From contig NZ_CP099402.1 of NCBI RefSeq assembly GCF_024721175.1, forward strand, positions 744,001-808,000: a stretch of DNA of 64,000 nucleotides. Reading direction: 5' to 3'. Shown here one piece after another: positions 9,325 to 16,713 of the stretch. The stretch's first letter is position 1; each line of letters begins with the position of its first letter. This DNA comes from Rhizobium sp. Pop5. GTDB taxonomy: Bacteria; Pseudomonadota; Alphaproteobacteria; Rhizobiales; Rhizobiaceae. Position numbers and translations under genes: made by a program. Under the pieces are notes generated by a model. That model saw nothing but the letters and a program-made list of their open reading frames with translations. It did no database searches and was not told the origin of the DNA.

Positions 9325-9631
9325 TCTCATCCCCGTCTGGACGCGCCATGAATGCCGGGAGATCATCGACATCGTCATGAGGCCGCAGCAACGCATCGAC
9401 GGCCGGGACCATCGCCTGCGGTATAAGCATCAATTCAAGCCCCAGAGCGCGGGCGATATTGATCAGTGTCGTCGTTCGCGCAGCACTGCTTCCGGTTTCT
9501 ATCTCACGATAGCGGGGACGCGATATACCCGCCATGTCGGCAACCTGCTCTTGAGTCAAATGCCGGCCTTTACGCGTAGCCTTCAGCAACTGCCCGATTT
9601 CCAGCAAGGGTTCTGACTCGGACCGTGCCAT
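9317..9631 (-). CDS. hipB: HipB-type XRE antitoxin
   Basis: This 104-residue DNA-binding antitoxin has a helix-turn-helix at about residues 24-60 (LTQEQVADMAGISRPRYREI), and the acidic tail (HDDVDDLPAF, DGDENV) probably contacts HipA. By family it binds the operator over its own promoter as a dimer and represses hipBA, more tightly with HipA bound. It is the first gene of the operon. Its ATG is immediately preceded by an inverted repeat that fits an autoregulatory operator. The tail after the HTH is longer than in E. coli HipB. Confidence 0.87.
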   Translation of the reverse strand: MARSESEPLLEIGQLLKATRKGRHLTQEQVADMAGISRPRYREIETGSSAARTTTLINIARALGLELMLIPQAMVPAVDALLRPHDDVDDLPAFMARPDGDENV

Positions 9632-9663
9632 CCTACCTACCCAACCATTCTACGTGAGTAGGA
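9631..9663. promoter_or_regulatory. candidate hipBA operator
   Basis: An inverted repeat, TCCTAC at 9631-9636 and GTAGGA at 9658-9663, abuts the hipB start codon, with internal repeats of CTAC. AT-rich DNA follows upstream (9664-9780). The position fits a HipB autoregulatory site, but this is inferred from symmetry and location only. Confidence 0.4.
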
Positions 9664-9869
9664 CAAGCTATCTCAAACATTTTGAGCACGGTCAATACAA
9701 AAGACGTAAATACGGATCATTAGCTAATAATTGATCTGTTTATATATCATTCATGTTGTTTTCTGAATGGTAGTGCCAGAGCCTGCGAGCGGTACCCATC
9801 TTACATGCTTTGTTAAAGGCACGCTCCTGTTCCCGCTCGCCCTCGGTACTGGTGCCAGAGAGAAATGGA

Positions 9870-10661
9870 ATGAGCATGCCCAAACACGATCTTTCATCAC
9901 GTCATTTTCAGCGAAAAATCTCGGAATTCTGCGAGGTGCGCATTGCACCGATATCTTCAAAGCGGGTGTTGGAAAATGTCCGCCCCTATCTGACCAGCCT
10001 GATCATTTACCGCAAGCGGCCGCCGATCCTGAACGGCCATCTCGACTGGACAGCGATCGGAGAAGCTTGCGGGATTGAAGACGAAATGACGGTCGAACTG
10101 AAGAAACAACTGCGGCCGGCCTTGGATGCGATCATCCGTTGGCTGAAGGCACCTCCCGTCAGCGAAGACGTTGCGCCGAAAAAGTTGCCTGTCGCCGCAA
10201 GCAAAGCTGAAGCGGTTAAAAAGACAACGCCAGTTTCCTCGACCAGAAAACCGCAACGCGCTGCGGCCGACGGAGTTTTTGCCCGGAACACATCTGCGCA
10301 ACGCGGTCCTGCGCCAAAGCCAATTAGCCCATTCCCGGATCCGTTATTCGAGGCAACCTACGATCCGGCGAGTTTCCAGGATGCGTTGATCTACCATATG
10401 CGCCGTTTTGGCGACAGCTACTGGCAGCTCTATCGTGCTGTGGTCCGCTTGACCGAGACCTTCGACAGCAAGACACTTCTGTCCTGGATCCAGGGCGAGG
10501 GCGTCCCGCGGTCGGTTGCCAGCTTCGACATCCTGCGCCGCATCGAGACCCCGCTACCGACTAAGATCCCGTGTTCACCTCACATGGGGTCTCCTGATTT
10601 GCTGGCCGGTCTATATATGCAGATCCGGCGTATAAGAGGTTCTGGCGGGACAATGAGATGA
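9870..10661 (+). pseudogene. N-terminal part of an integrase-like protein, 3'-truncated
   Basis: The frame encodes about 263 residues. Residues up to about 235 look like the N-terminal region of a long rhizobial tyrosine-recombinase/integrase-type protein: VRIAPISSKRVLENVRPYLT, NGHLDWTAIGEACGIEDEMT, a lysine/proline-rich linker, DALIYHMRRFGDSYWQLYRA, then WIQGEGVPRSVASFDILRR. The catalytic C-terminal domain is absent. From about 10570 the sequence runs into unrelated DNA and a stop at 10661, so the gene was cut by recombination. The family link is from recall and moderate. The ATG at 9870 (or 9876) is preferred over upstream starts, which extend into AT-rich DNA. Confidence 0.5.
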
Positions 10662-10803
10662 TTTCCTCATTCCTCAGATCCGACAAATCGATCTCGCTCT
10701 TGCAGGACAGCGGGCTCTGCTTGGTCACCGCCAGCAGACAGCGCACGTGGGCGATCTGTCGAAGCTAACGACACCGATGATGAACCCGAAGAATATTATA
10801 TCC
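10662..10803. other. low-GC spacer with no recognised gene
   Basis: Downstream of the truncated integrase I see only short overlapping frames on both strands and no recognisable domain, RNA or terminator. It joins two unrelated modules and probably contains a recombination junction near 10570. Confidence 0.3.
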
Positions 10804-11025
10804 CTATCCTTCATCGTAGAGGTGGCCTACCATTATCATTGCATATTCTCGATCCATAATTTGCTTCCTGTCCGAATAGAAGCTTTTCGGCGGCCCTCCG
10901 ACACCGCGAAACTCAGCGCTTATCCGGTGGAATTTGAATATGCTTTTCGGTTGGGCCGGAGAGGGCGCCAGCAGTATCTCGTCGATATACCTCTCAATAA
11001 ACGTAGAAAACGTCCTGTTCACCAC
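10804..11025 (-). CDS. small uncharacterised protein, low-GC region
   Basis: This 73-residue frame from a GTG codes for a plausible small soluble protein (FSTFIERYIDEILLAPSPA, then FHRISAEFRGVGG and REYAMIMVGHLYDEG). I do not recognise a family. It lies downstream of the 11115-11810 gene on the same strand, in the low-GC stretch attached to the CDI remains, where orphan immunity genes are common. An alternative reading on the plus strand (10747-11163) looks less protein-like. The frame is also open for six codons upstream to a TAG that ends another possible short reading frame, so the gene may be a fragment. Confidence 0.35.
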   Translation of the reverse strand: MVNRTFSTFIERYIDEILLAPSPAQPKSIFKFHRISAEFRGVGGPPKSFYSDRKQIMDREYAMIMVGHLYDEG

Positions 11026-11114
11026 CGTCCAGGTCGTCTTCTAGCCCTTGCAGAGGAACCCGCCATTGATGCTGACACATTGGAGACCGCCTTCTTTTAC
11101 TTTCGGAGCTGGAC

Positions 11115-11810
11115 TCAATTGTTGGGCGGCGTCCTGATGATCGAATGCATGCCTGGCAATTGATCCGCCTGCGCCAAAAAATCGTGTGCGACTTGTACAT
11201 TTGCGTTGTCGCCTAAACCTATCACGCCAAAACCAAAATCATCGTGTGGGTAAAAAGCCAGATTCCATTCGCGTGAGAGTATGAAGCAATGACCGTACAG
11301 CCCATGCACAACCATCTTTGCGATAAGTAAAGATCTTACACTTTCGATAGGGAAGCCATGCACATTCATGAGGGCAATATTCGCCCATTCCGTTTCGACC
11401 GATTCAGTATATTCCTGCGAACTAGGATCACGTCCAAATCGTTCTTTGTAACCAAATTCTTTGATAAGCCCAGTCTCCACAAGGCCCCTTATTAAATTGC
11501 CGTCTCGCTGGTCATCCGCAGCATCGCCGTATTGCCCAACTTCGTCAGAGTTTGCGTGCACCGAGGATGCAATCACAAAATGCTCCAGATCGTTTCTGAA
11601 ATATCGCATGAAGAAGTCGGCGGCAGATTCTTCCATGCCTGGCTTGTATCGGCTGTCTTTTTCGAAAAAACCGAGGAAGCGAGCTGATGCTCCATATCCC
11701 GCGAGATTGATTGGTTGCAGTAGCAACTGAAGGGTATCGCTCATTCTTCTCATGAACAGCTTGGTTCCGCCTTCGAGGACGCCCCAGCAAGTATTCAGGG
11801 ACCGATTCAC
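11115..11810 (-). CDS. uncharacterised protein, possible immunity-type protein, 5' end doubtful
   Basis: About 231 residues from a GTG at 11810; an ATG at 11744 gives a 209-residue alternative. The sequence is soluble and protein-like: LQLLLQPINLAGYGASARFL, YFRNDLEHFVIASSVHANSD, REWNLAFYPHDDFGFGVIGL. I cannot name the family. The last block, a W-x-L-x-FYPHDD-x-G pattern, resembles segments seen in some CDI or polymorphic-toxin immunity proteins, a weak analogy. The frame stays open upstream to 11915 without any ATG, GTG or TTG, and ends where an old IS3 remnant begins, so the original 5' end may have been lost. Base composition is lower in GC than its neighbours. Confidence 0.5.
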   Translation of the reverse strand: MNRSLNTCWGVLEGGTKLFMRRMSDTLQLLLQPINLAGYGASARFLGFFEKDSRYKPGMEESAADFFMRYFRNDLEHFVIASSVHANSDEVGQYGDAADDQRDGNLIRGLVETGLIKEFGYKERFGRDPSSQEYTESVETEWANIALMNVHGFPIESVRSLLIAKMVVHGLYGHCFILSREWNLAFYPHDDFGFGVIGLGDNANVQVAHDFLAQADQLPGMHSIIRTPPNN

Positions 11811-12078
11811 CTTCCAGAGTTCAGTTCCCTCCTCTGCTATCCGATCGTTTTCCTCACGCCTGCCGTTCGAGCAAATTCGAGCGATCTGGACTGCTTCGAT
11901 CTCGCGTATGCATGGTCAGAGGTGGCTCGGTTTGGTCTGAACAGTTCCGGGCGTTACGCTAAGTGGATTTCCGCCTCGATTATCCTGCCACCATCGTAAG
12001 CGACAAGCAGCCCCCGTCTGGCATTGATGGCGGCGATTCCGGTATTGCGGTGAGACGATTCACGAACTGTGAGCTTCT

Positions 12079-12465
12079 ATGTCTGCGCCTAGCTCTGGAA
12101 CTAGAAACTTCCATATGATCGAGGCCGTTCCGGAACGGCTTGAAGGTGCGCCGCGACAGTTTCGGCGGCGCTGGTCCGACGAATTCAAAGAACGGGCAGT
12201 GGCCGAGGCGATGGAGCCCGGCGCCAGTGTTTCGGCGATCGCACATCGCCTAGAGATACATCCCTCACAGCTATTTGGTTGGCGCCGTGATGCTCGTGAC
12301 GGACGCCGATCTGCGCGGCAGGATCAGGCTACGGTATCGAGAACGACGTCAAGTGGTGCGCTTGCGGTGATCGACGTGATCATCGGCGACGTTGTGATCC
12401 GGGCTGGCGCTGGGATCGATGAAGCACACCTGCAACGGGTTATCCGAGCGGTGCGCTCGGCATGA
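12079..12465 (+). CDS. tnpA: IS66 accessory protein TnpA
   Basis: This 128-residue protein has a helix-turn-helix of the transposase-8/OrfA kind (RRRWSDEFKERAVAEAMEPG, VSAIAHRLEIHPSQLFGWRR) and is required with TnpB for IS66 transposition. It overlaps tnpB by 4 nt (ATGA), typical for translational coupling in this family. A start at 12115 is also possible. It is the first gene of the IS66 element. Confidence 0.9.
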   Translation: MSAPSSGTRNFHMIEAVPERLEGAPRQFRRRWSDEFKERAVAEAMEPGASVSAIAHRLEIHPSQLFGWRRDARDGRRSARQDQATVSRTTSSGALAVIDVIIGDVVIRAGAGIDEAHLQRVIRAVRSA

Positions 12466-12806
12466 TCCCGTCGAACGTAAAGGTCTTTCTCGCGAGCCAT
12501 CCAATAGACTTCCGCAAGGGGCCAGATAGCTTGCTATCGCTGGTTCGAGATGCCGGCAGCGATCCGTTCAGCGGATCTCTCTATGTCTTCCGGGCGAAGC
12601 GAGCGGACCGGATCAAGATTGTATGGTGGGATGGATCCGGGGTTTGCCTTTATGCCAAGCGGTTGGAAAAAGCGCAGTTCTGCTGGCCGCGCATTGGCCA
12701 CAGCCGGGTCCAGCTCAACCATGCCCAGCTCTTGGCATTGGTCGATGGAATGGACTGGAAGCGGGTTCGCTTTACGCCCGTCAAACCGCCTGAGATTGTT
12801 GGGTAA
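12462..12806 (+). CDS. tnpB: IS66 accessory protein TnpB (Orf2)
   Basis: This 114-residue protein has the usual size for TnpB and the conserved start (ASHPIDFRKGPDSLLSLVRD) and core (YVFRAKRADRIKIVWWDGSG, YAKRLEKAQFCWP). Its biochemical role is unknown although it is needed for transposition. It overlaps tnpA by 4 nt and is followed 74 bp later by tnpC. Confidence 0.93.
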   Translation: MIPSNVKVFLASHPIDFRKGPDSLLSLVRDAGSDPFSGSLYVFRAKRADRIKIVWWDGSGVCLYAKRLEKAQFCWPRIGHSRVQLNHAQLLALVDGMDWKRVRFTPVKPPEIVG

Positions 12807-12880
12807 AACCACTGCGGCGAAGTGAATCAGGGGCCTGAAACTACGGGCGGATCACGGCAAAATATGCTCTGATCAGATCC

Positions 12881-14473
12881 ATGACGCGACCCGAGATCGA
12901 GCTCCCGGATGATGTTGAGGCCCTAAAGGCCATGGTCCTTGCCATGGCCGAAAAGGCAGCCCGTGTCGATGCTTTGGAAAAGCAGGTCGATGACCTGGAG
13001 GCCCGCAATGCTGACGCCGACGAGCGTATCGAGAGGCTGACGCAGATCCTCAAGGCCTTCGATCGGGCTCGCTTCGGACGGCGCTCGGAAAAGCTCGGCG
13101 CATCGGCTATCGACGATGAGCAGCAAGCCTTTGTCTTCGAGGAGATCGAGACCGGCATAGCCGCGATTAAAGCCCAGGTCACGAAAGGCAGCTCGAATAC
13201 GGATGGCAAACGCGCACCGCGGCCACGCAAGGGCTTTGCACCGCATCTTGAGCGCGTCGAGGTGGTGATTGAGCCGGAAGAGTTACCGGAACACGCGGGC
13301 AAGCAAAGAATCCTGATCGGAGAAGACGTCTCCGAACGGCTAGATGTCGTGGCGGCGAAGTTCCGTGTCATCGTCACGCGCCGTCCCAAATACGCTTTTA
13401 AGAACGAAGACGGCGTCATCCAGGCTGCGGCCCCGCCACACATCATTGAAGGCGGCATTCCAACAGAAGCACTTCTGGCGCAGATCGCCGTTTCCAAATA
13501 TGCCGATGGTCTACCCCTCTATCGCCAGGAAGCGATCTACGCGCGGGACAAGGTCGAACTCGACCGCAAGCTCATGGCTCAATGGATGGGCAAGCTGGGG
13601 TTCGAGCTCGATATTCTTGCTGATTACATCCTGAACGAGATCAAGAAGGCAGAGCGGATCTTTGCCGACGAAACGACCTTGCCGACGCTTGCACCTGGAT
13701 CCGGATCGGCAAAGACGGCGTGGCTATGGGCCTACGCGAGGGACGATCGGACCTTTGGAGGCAGCGGTCCGCCGATGGTGGCCTATCGCTTCGAGGACAG
13801 CCGAGCGACCGAATGCGTTGCGCGGCACCTCAGCGGCTATCACGGGATCCTGCAGGTCGATGGATACGGTGCCTACAGCAAACTGGTCCGCAAGGATGGA
13901 GGCAACGACGGCGTTGTCCTGGCTGGCTGCTGGTCACATAGCCGCCGGAAGTTCTATGAATTGCATGTTGCCAAGAGCTCGAAGGTCGCCACAGAGACGG
14001 TCGAGCGCATGGCAAAGCTTTGGGAGATCGAGGAAACCGTTCGAGGCCAAAGCCCTGAAGCTCGTGTCGCGGCGCGACAGAAGAGTTCGGCGGTGATCGT
14101 CCGTGACCTCTTCACACTTTGGCAGGCGACCCTTCCGCGGGTCTCGGGAAAATCCAAACTCGCCGAGGCTCTCCGGTATGCCATCTCGCGTCGAGACATC
14201 TTCGAGCGCTTTCTGACGGATGGGCGCATCGAGATTGACTCCAACATTGTTGAGCGGGCAATCAGGCCTCAAGCCATCACCAGAAAAAATAGCCTCTTCG
14301 CTGGTAGCGACGGCGGCGGCAGGACATGGGCGACGATCGCGACCCTGTTGCAAACGGCAAAAATGAATACCGTCGATCCTCAGGCTTGGCTGACCCAAAC
14401 GCTTGAGCGTCTCGCAAACGGATGGCCCAGCAGCGAGATAGATGCCCTCATGCCATGGAACTACACGGCCTGA
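12881..14473 (+). CDS. tnpC: IS66 transposase TnpC
   Basis: This 530-residue transposase has the expected length. An N-terminal leucine-zipper-like coiled coil (residues about 20-60: AEKAARVDALEKQVDDLEAR) precedes the zinc-finger-like region, the DDE catalytic domain (IFADETTLPTLAP, LQVDGYGAYSKL, GCWSHSRRKFYEL) and the C-terminal SNIVERAIRPQAITRKNSLF block. No disruption is seen, so it should be functional. Confidence 0.95.
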   Translation: MTRPEIELPDDVEALKAMVLAMAEKAARVDALEKQVDDLEARNADADERIERLTQILKAFDRARFGRRSEKLGASAIDDEQQAFVFEEIETGIAAIKAQVTKGSSNTDGKRAPRPRKGFAPHLERVEVVIEPEELPEHAGKQRILIGEDVSERLDVVAAKFRVIVTRRPKYAFKNEDGVIQAAAPPHIIEGGIPTEALLAQIAVSKYADGLPLYRQEAIYARDKVELDRKLMAQWMGKLGFELDILADYILNEIKKAERIFADETTLPTLAPGSGSAKTAWLWAYARDDRTFGGSGPPMVAYRFEDSRATECVARHLSGYHGILQVDGYGAYSKLVRKDGGNDGVVLAGCWSHSRRKFYELHVAKSSKVATETVERMAKLWEIEETVRGQSPEARVAARQKSSAVIVRDLFTLWQATLPRVSGKSKLAEALRYAISRRDIFERFLTDGRIEIDSNIVERAIRPQAITRKNSLFAGSDGGGRTWATIATLLQTAKMNTVDPQAWLTQTLERLANGWPSSEIDALMPWNYTA

Positions 14474-14705
14474 ACGGCCTCAGCTTGCCGCTTACCCACC
14501 ATCATCGGTGTCAGCGCGTTGAAGTAAGCCCGATCCGGCGTCTGCCGGTCAAGCGATGAATGTGGGCGTCGTTGGTTGTAAAAGCTTATATAACGACCAA
14601 TTCCGGCACGAGCCTCCGGCACGCTTTTGTAGGCATGGAGATAGATCTCCTCATATTTGATCGACCGCCAGAGCCGCTCGACGAAGACGCCGCCAGAACT
14701 CGAAT

Positions 14706-14859
14706 GCGAAGATCATCACTGAGCGCTCGTGACATTCATACCTCCTGATTCGAAGGCAGGGAATCACAGCAAACAAAGCATGTCACCAAAATTCCGATTC
14801 CGCGTTCAATGGACGTGCTCTAAAACAGACGACCTCTCGCAAAGTCGGCGCAACGCAGG
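14706..14859. other. short spacer without recognised gene
   Basis: This 154-bp stretch lies between the IS3 remnant and the stop of the Imm42-type gene. No frame, RNA or terminator could be supported. GC falls across it toward the immunity gene. Confidence 0.3.
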
Positions 14860-15387
14860 TCAGCTTACCTCACCTTCCGACCGTTCCGCCGCATCATATA
14901 TCTTATCAAGATAACCATATGCAGCGAGCGCCACTTTGTCGAACTCACCTATATCTAAAAGAAAATTCTTTAATTCTTTTCTTTCTAGGTTAAAATACAA
15001 AATTTTTGCCGCATATCTATTCTCTACCAGATATATCTCATAATTATCCATAACATCGACATGGACAGAAACATCAAACCGAGCGAATGGAAATTCTTCA
15101 GATATATAATTATATATTTCATCATCGTCATCTCTCAGCGCAGCTGAAATAACCGAAAACATCTTTTCAGTTGATAGCTTCATAAGCTCTGGGCATGCGC
15201 GCTGTCCCCTATCGCTATGGAGGTATCGCATTCGAAAAAGTATATCTCGTAATGAAGTTACCTCATTATAATTTCCTATAGATTCGCCTGCGATCCAATA
15301 ACAAAAGCGTCCGTACATCCATAGGCCGCCATGTTTCTCATTGAGTTCAACAGTTATTGCGAAGCGAGTCCTATCTCCGAACTCCAT
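14860..15387 (-). CDS. cdiI: Imm42-type immunity protein of a CDI/polymorphic toxin
   Basis: This 175-residue cytosolic protein starts at an ATG preceded by AGGAG. Its N-terminal block (GDRTRFAITVELNEKHGG, LWMYGRFCYWIAG, EVTSLRDILFRMRYL) is the pattern I associate with the Imm42 family, which protects a cell from the cognate C-terminal toxin domain delivered by sister cells. The gene is markedly AT-rich compared with its neighbours, as immunity genes often are, which points to horizontal transfer. It lay directly behind the cdiA-like gene: after removing the IS3 element the toxin stop codon ends 2 nt before this ATG, and the ribosome site lies inside the toxin gene. Confidence 0.75.
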   Translation of the reverse strand: MEFGDRTRFAITVELNEKHGGLWMYGRFCYWIAGESIGNYNEVTSLRDILFRMRYLHSDRGQRACPELMKLSTEKMFSVISAALRDDDDEIYNYISEEFPFARFDVSVHVDVMDNYEIYLVENRYAAKILYFNLERKELKNFLLDIGEFDKVALAAYGYLDKIYDAAERSEGEVS

Positions 15388-15499
15388 ATCTATTCTCCTA
15401 GAAGCTTTCGAACGCTGTTTGGAACCTGAACTGCCCCCACTTTCGACCGGACACTCAGCATAAGCAGGAAGGCTCAAGCACAGGCTTGAGGATAAGCTT

Positions 15500-15889
15500 A
15501 TGTCTAACGAGTTTCGACAGGTTGACTTGATGATCGGTGACGTCCGGCGGCGACGCTGGACAACGGAACGCAAACTGCAGATCATCGAGGAAAGCTATGC
15601 CGCCGGGGAGACCGTTTCCTCCGCGGCGCGGCGGCATGGAGTTGCGCCAAATCTTCTGTATCGCTGGCGTAGGCTCCTGAGCGAGGGAGGTGCGGTGGCC
15701 GTGGATTCTGACGAGCCAGTGATCGGCAATTCCGAGGTGAAGAAGCTGGAAGATCGAGTGCGCGAGCTTGAGCGCATCCTCGGGCGCAAGACGTTGGAGA
15801 ACGAGATTCTCCGCGAAGCTCTTTCTAAAGCCCACTCAAAAAAACCGATATCGCGGCCGATCTTGTTGCCGAAGGACGGTTCCCGATGA
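15500..15889 (+). CDS. IS3-family OrfA
   Basis: This 129-residue DNA-binding subunit has a helix-turn-helix (RRRRWTTERKLQIIEESYAA, VSSAARRHGVAPNLLYRWRR) and a C-terminal leucine-zipper-like helix (VKKLEDRVRELERILGRKTL). In IS2-group elements OrfA and the OrfAB fusion act together in transposition. It overlaps orfB by 4 nt. Confidence 0.92.
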   Translation: MSNEFRQVDLMIGDVRRRRWTTERKLQIIEESYAAGETVSSAARRHGVAPNLLYRWRRLLSEGGAVAVDSDEPVIGNSEVKKLEDRVRELERILGRKTLENEILREALSKAHSKKPISRPILLPKDGSR

Positions 15890-16713
15890 AGACCGTGGCT
15901 GACGTCCTGGGCGTATCGCGGTCCAATCTCGTGGAGCGCCTTAAAGGCAAGTGCAAGCCGCGTGGATCATACCTCAAAGCGGACGATGCCGAGCTGCTGC
16001 CTGCCATTCGTAAACTCGTGGATGCTCGGCCGACCTATGGCTATCGGCGGATCGCTGCCCTTCTCAACAGGCAGCGGCGAGCTGCTGATCTGCCCGTCGT
16101 CAATCGCAAGCGAGTTCATCGCATCATGGCCAATCACGCTATGATCCTTGAGAAACACACGGCGGTGCGAATAGGCCGTGTCCACGACGGCAAGGTCATG
16201 GTGATGCGGTCTAACCTGCGCTGGTGCTCGGATGGCCTTGAGTTCACTTGCTGGAATGGCGAGGTGGTCCGTCTCGCGTTCATCATCGATGCGTTTGACC
16301 GGGAAATTATCTCATGGGCAGCCGTCGCCAATGCCGGGATATCCGGCTGCGACATTCGAGACATGATGTTGGAGGCCGTCGAAAAGCGCTTCGGCGCAAC
16401 CAGCGCCCCGCATGCAATAGAACATCTATCTGATAACGGCAGTGCATACACCGCGCGGGAGACCAGGCTGTTTGCCCAAGCCCTCAACCTGATCCCATGC
16501 TTCACGCCCGTTGCCAGCCCACAATCGAACGGCATGTCTGAAGCCTTCGTCAAAACCTTGAAGCGGGACTATATACGCATCTCACCCATTCCGGACGCCG
16601 ATACAGCTCTCCGGAAGATCGACGGATGGATCGAAGACTATAATGAAATCCATCCACACTCAGCGCTGAAAATGGCCTCCCCAAGGGAGTTCATCAAAGC
16701 ATTGTCTCAATAG
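15886..16713 (+). CDS. IS3-family transposase OrfB
   Basis: This 275-residue integrase-core protein has the DDE residues in LRWCSDGLEFTCWNGE, LSDNGSAYTARETR and PQSNGMSEAFVKTLKRDY, and the usual C-terminal DYNEIHPHSALKMASPREF. It is the catalytic subunit of the element and is intact. It is translated through the ATGA overlap with orfA or as a frameshift fusion. Confidence 0.94.
   Translation: MKTVADVLGVSRSNLVERLKGKCKPRGSYLKADDAELLPAIRKLVDARPTYGYRRIAALLNRQRRAADLPVVNRKRVHRIMANHAMILEKHTAVRIGRVHDGKVMVMRSNLRWCSDGLEFTCWNGEVVRLAFIIDAFDREIISWAAVANAGISGCDIRDMMLEAVEKRFGATSAPHAIEHLSDNGSAYTARETRLFAQALNLIPCFTPVASPQSNGMSEAFVKTLKRDYIRISPIPDADTALRKIDGWIEDYNEIHPHSALKMASPREFIKALSQ

Larger units (their letters stand above)
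11996..14495 (+). mobile_element. complete IS66-family element
   Basis: The element is 2500 bp, starts GTAAGCGACAAG and ends as the inverted copy CTTGCCGCTTAC. It carries tnpA, tnpB and tnpC in the canonical order. It is flanked by a perfect 8-bp direct repeat CCACCATC (11988-11995 and 14496-14503), the target-site length expected for IS66. All three genes look intact, so it may still be active. Confidence 0.95.
11980..14705 (-). pseudogene. IS3-family orfB remnant, split by IS66
   Basis: The minus strand at 14496-14705 encodes the C-terminal part of an IS3-type integrase: GVFVERLWRSIKYEEIYLHA, FYNQRRPHSSLDRQTPDRAY and FNALTPMM. The reading continues across the IS66 element to VAG and a TAA at 11980-11982 once the 8-bp duplication is removed. 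The N-terminal DDE part is missing, so this is an old fragment that later served as the IS66 target. Confidence 0.8.

Noticed and set aside
10747..11163. 138-codon plus-strand frame
   Set aside because: Less protein-like than the minus-strand readings and without ribosome site or domain.
12841..13497. 218-codon minus-strand frame in IS66
   Set aside because: Serine-rich antisense reading of tnpC.
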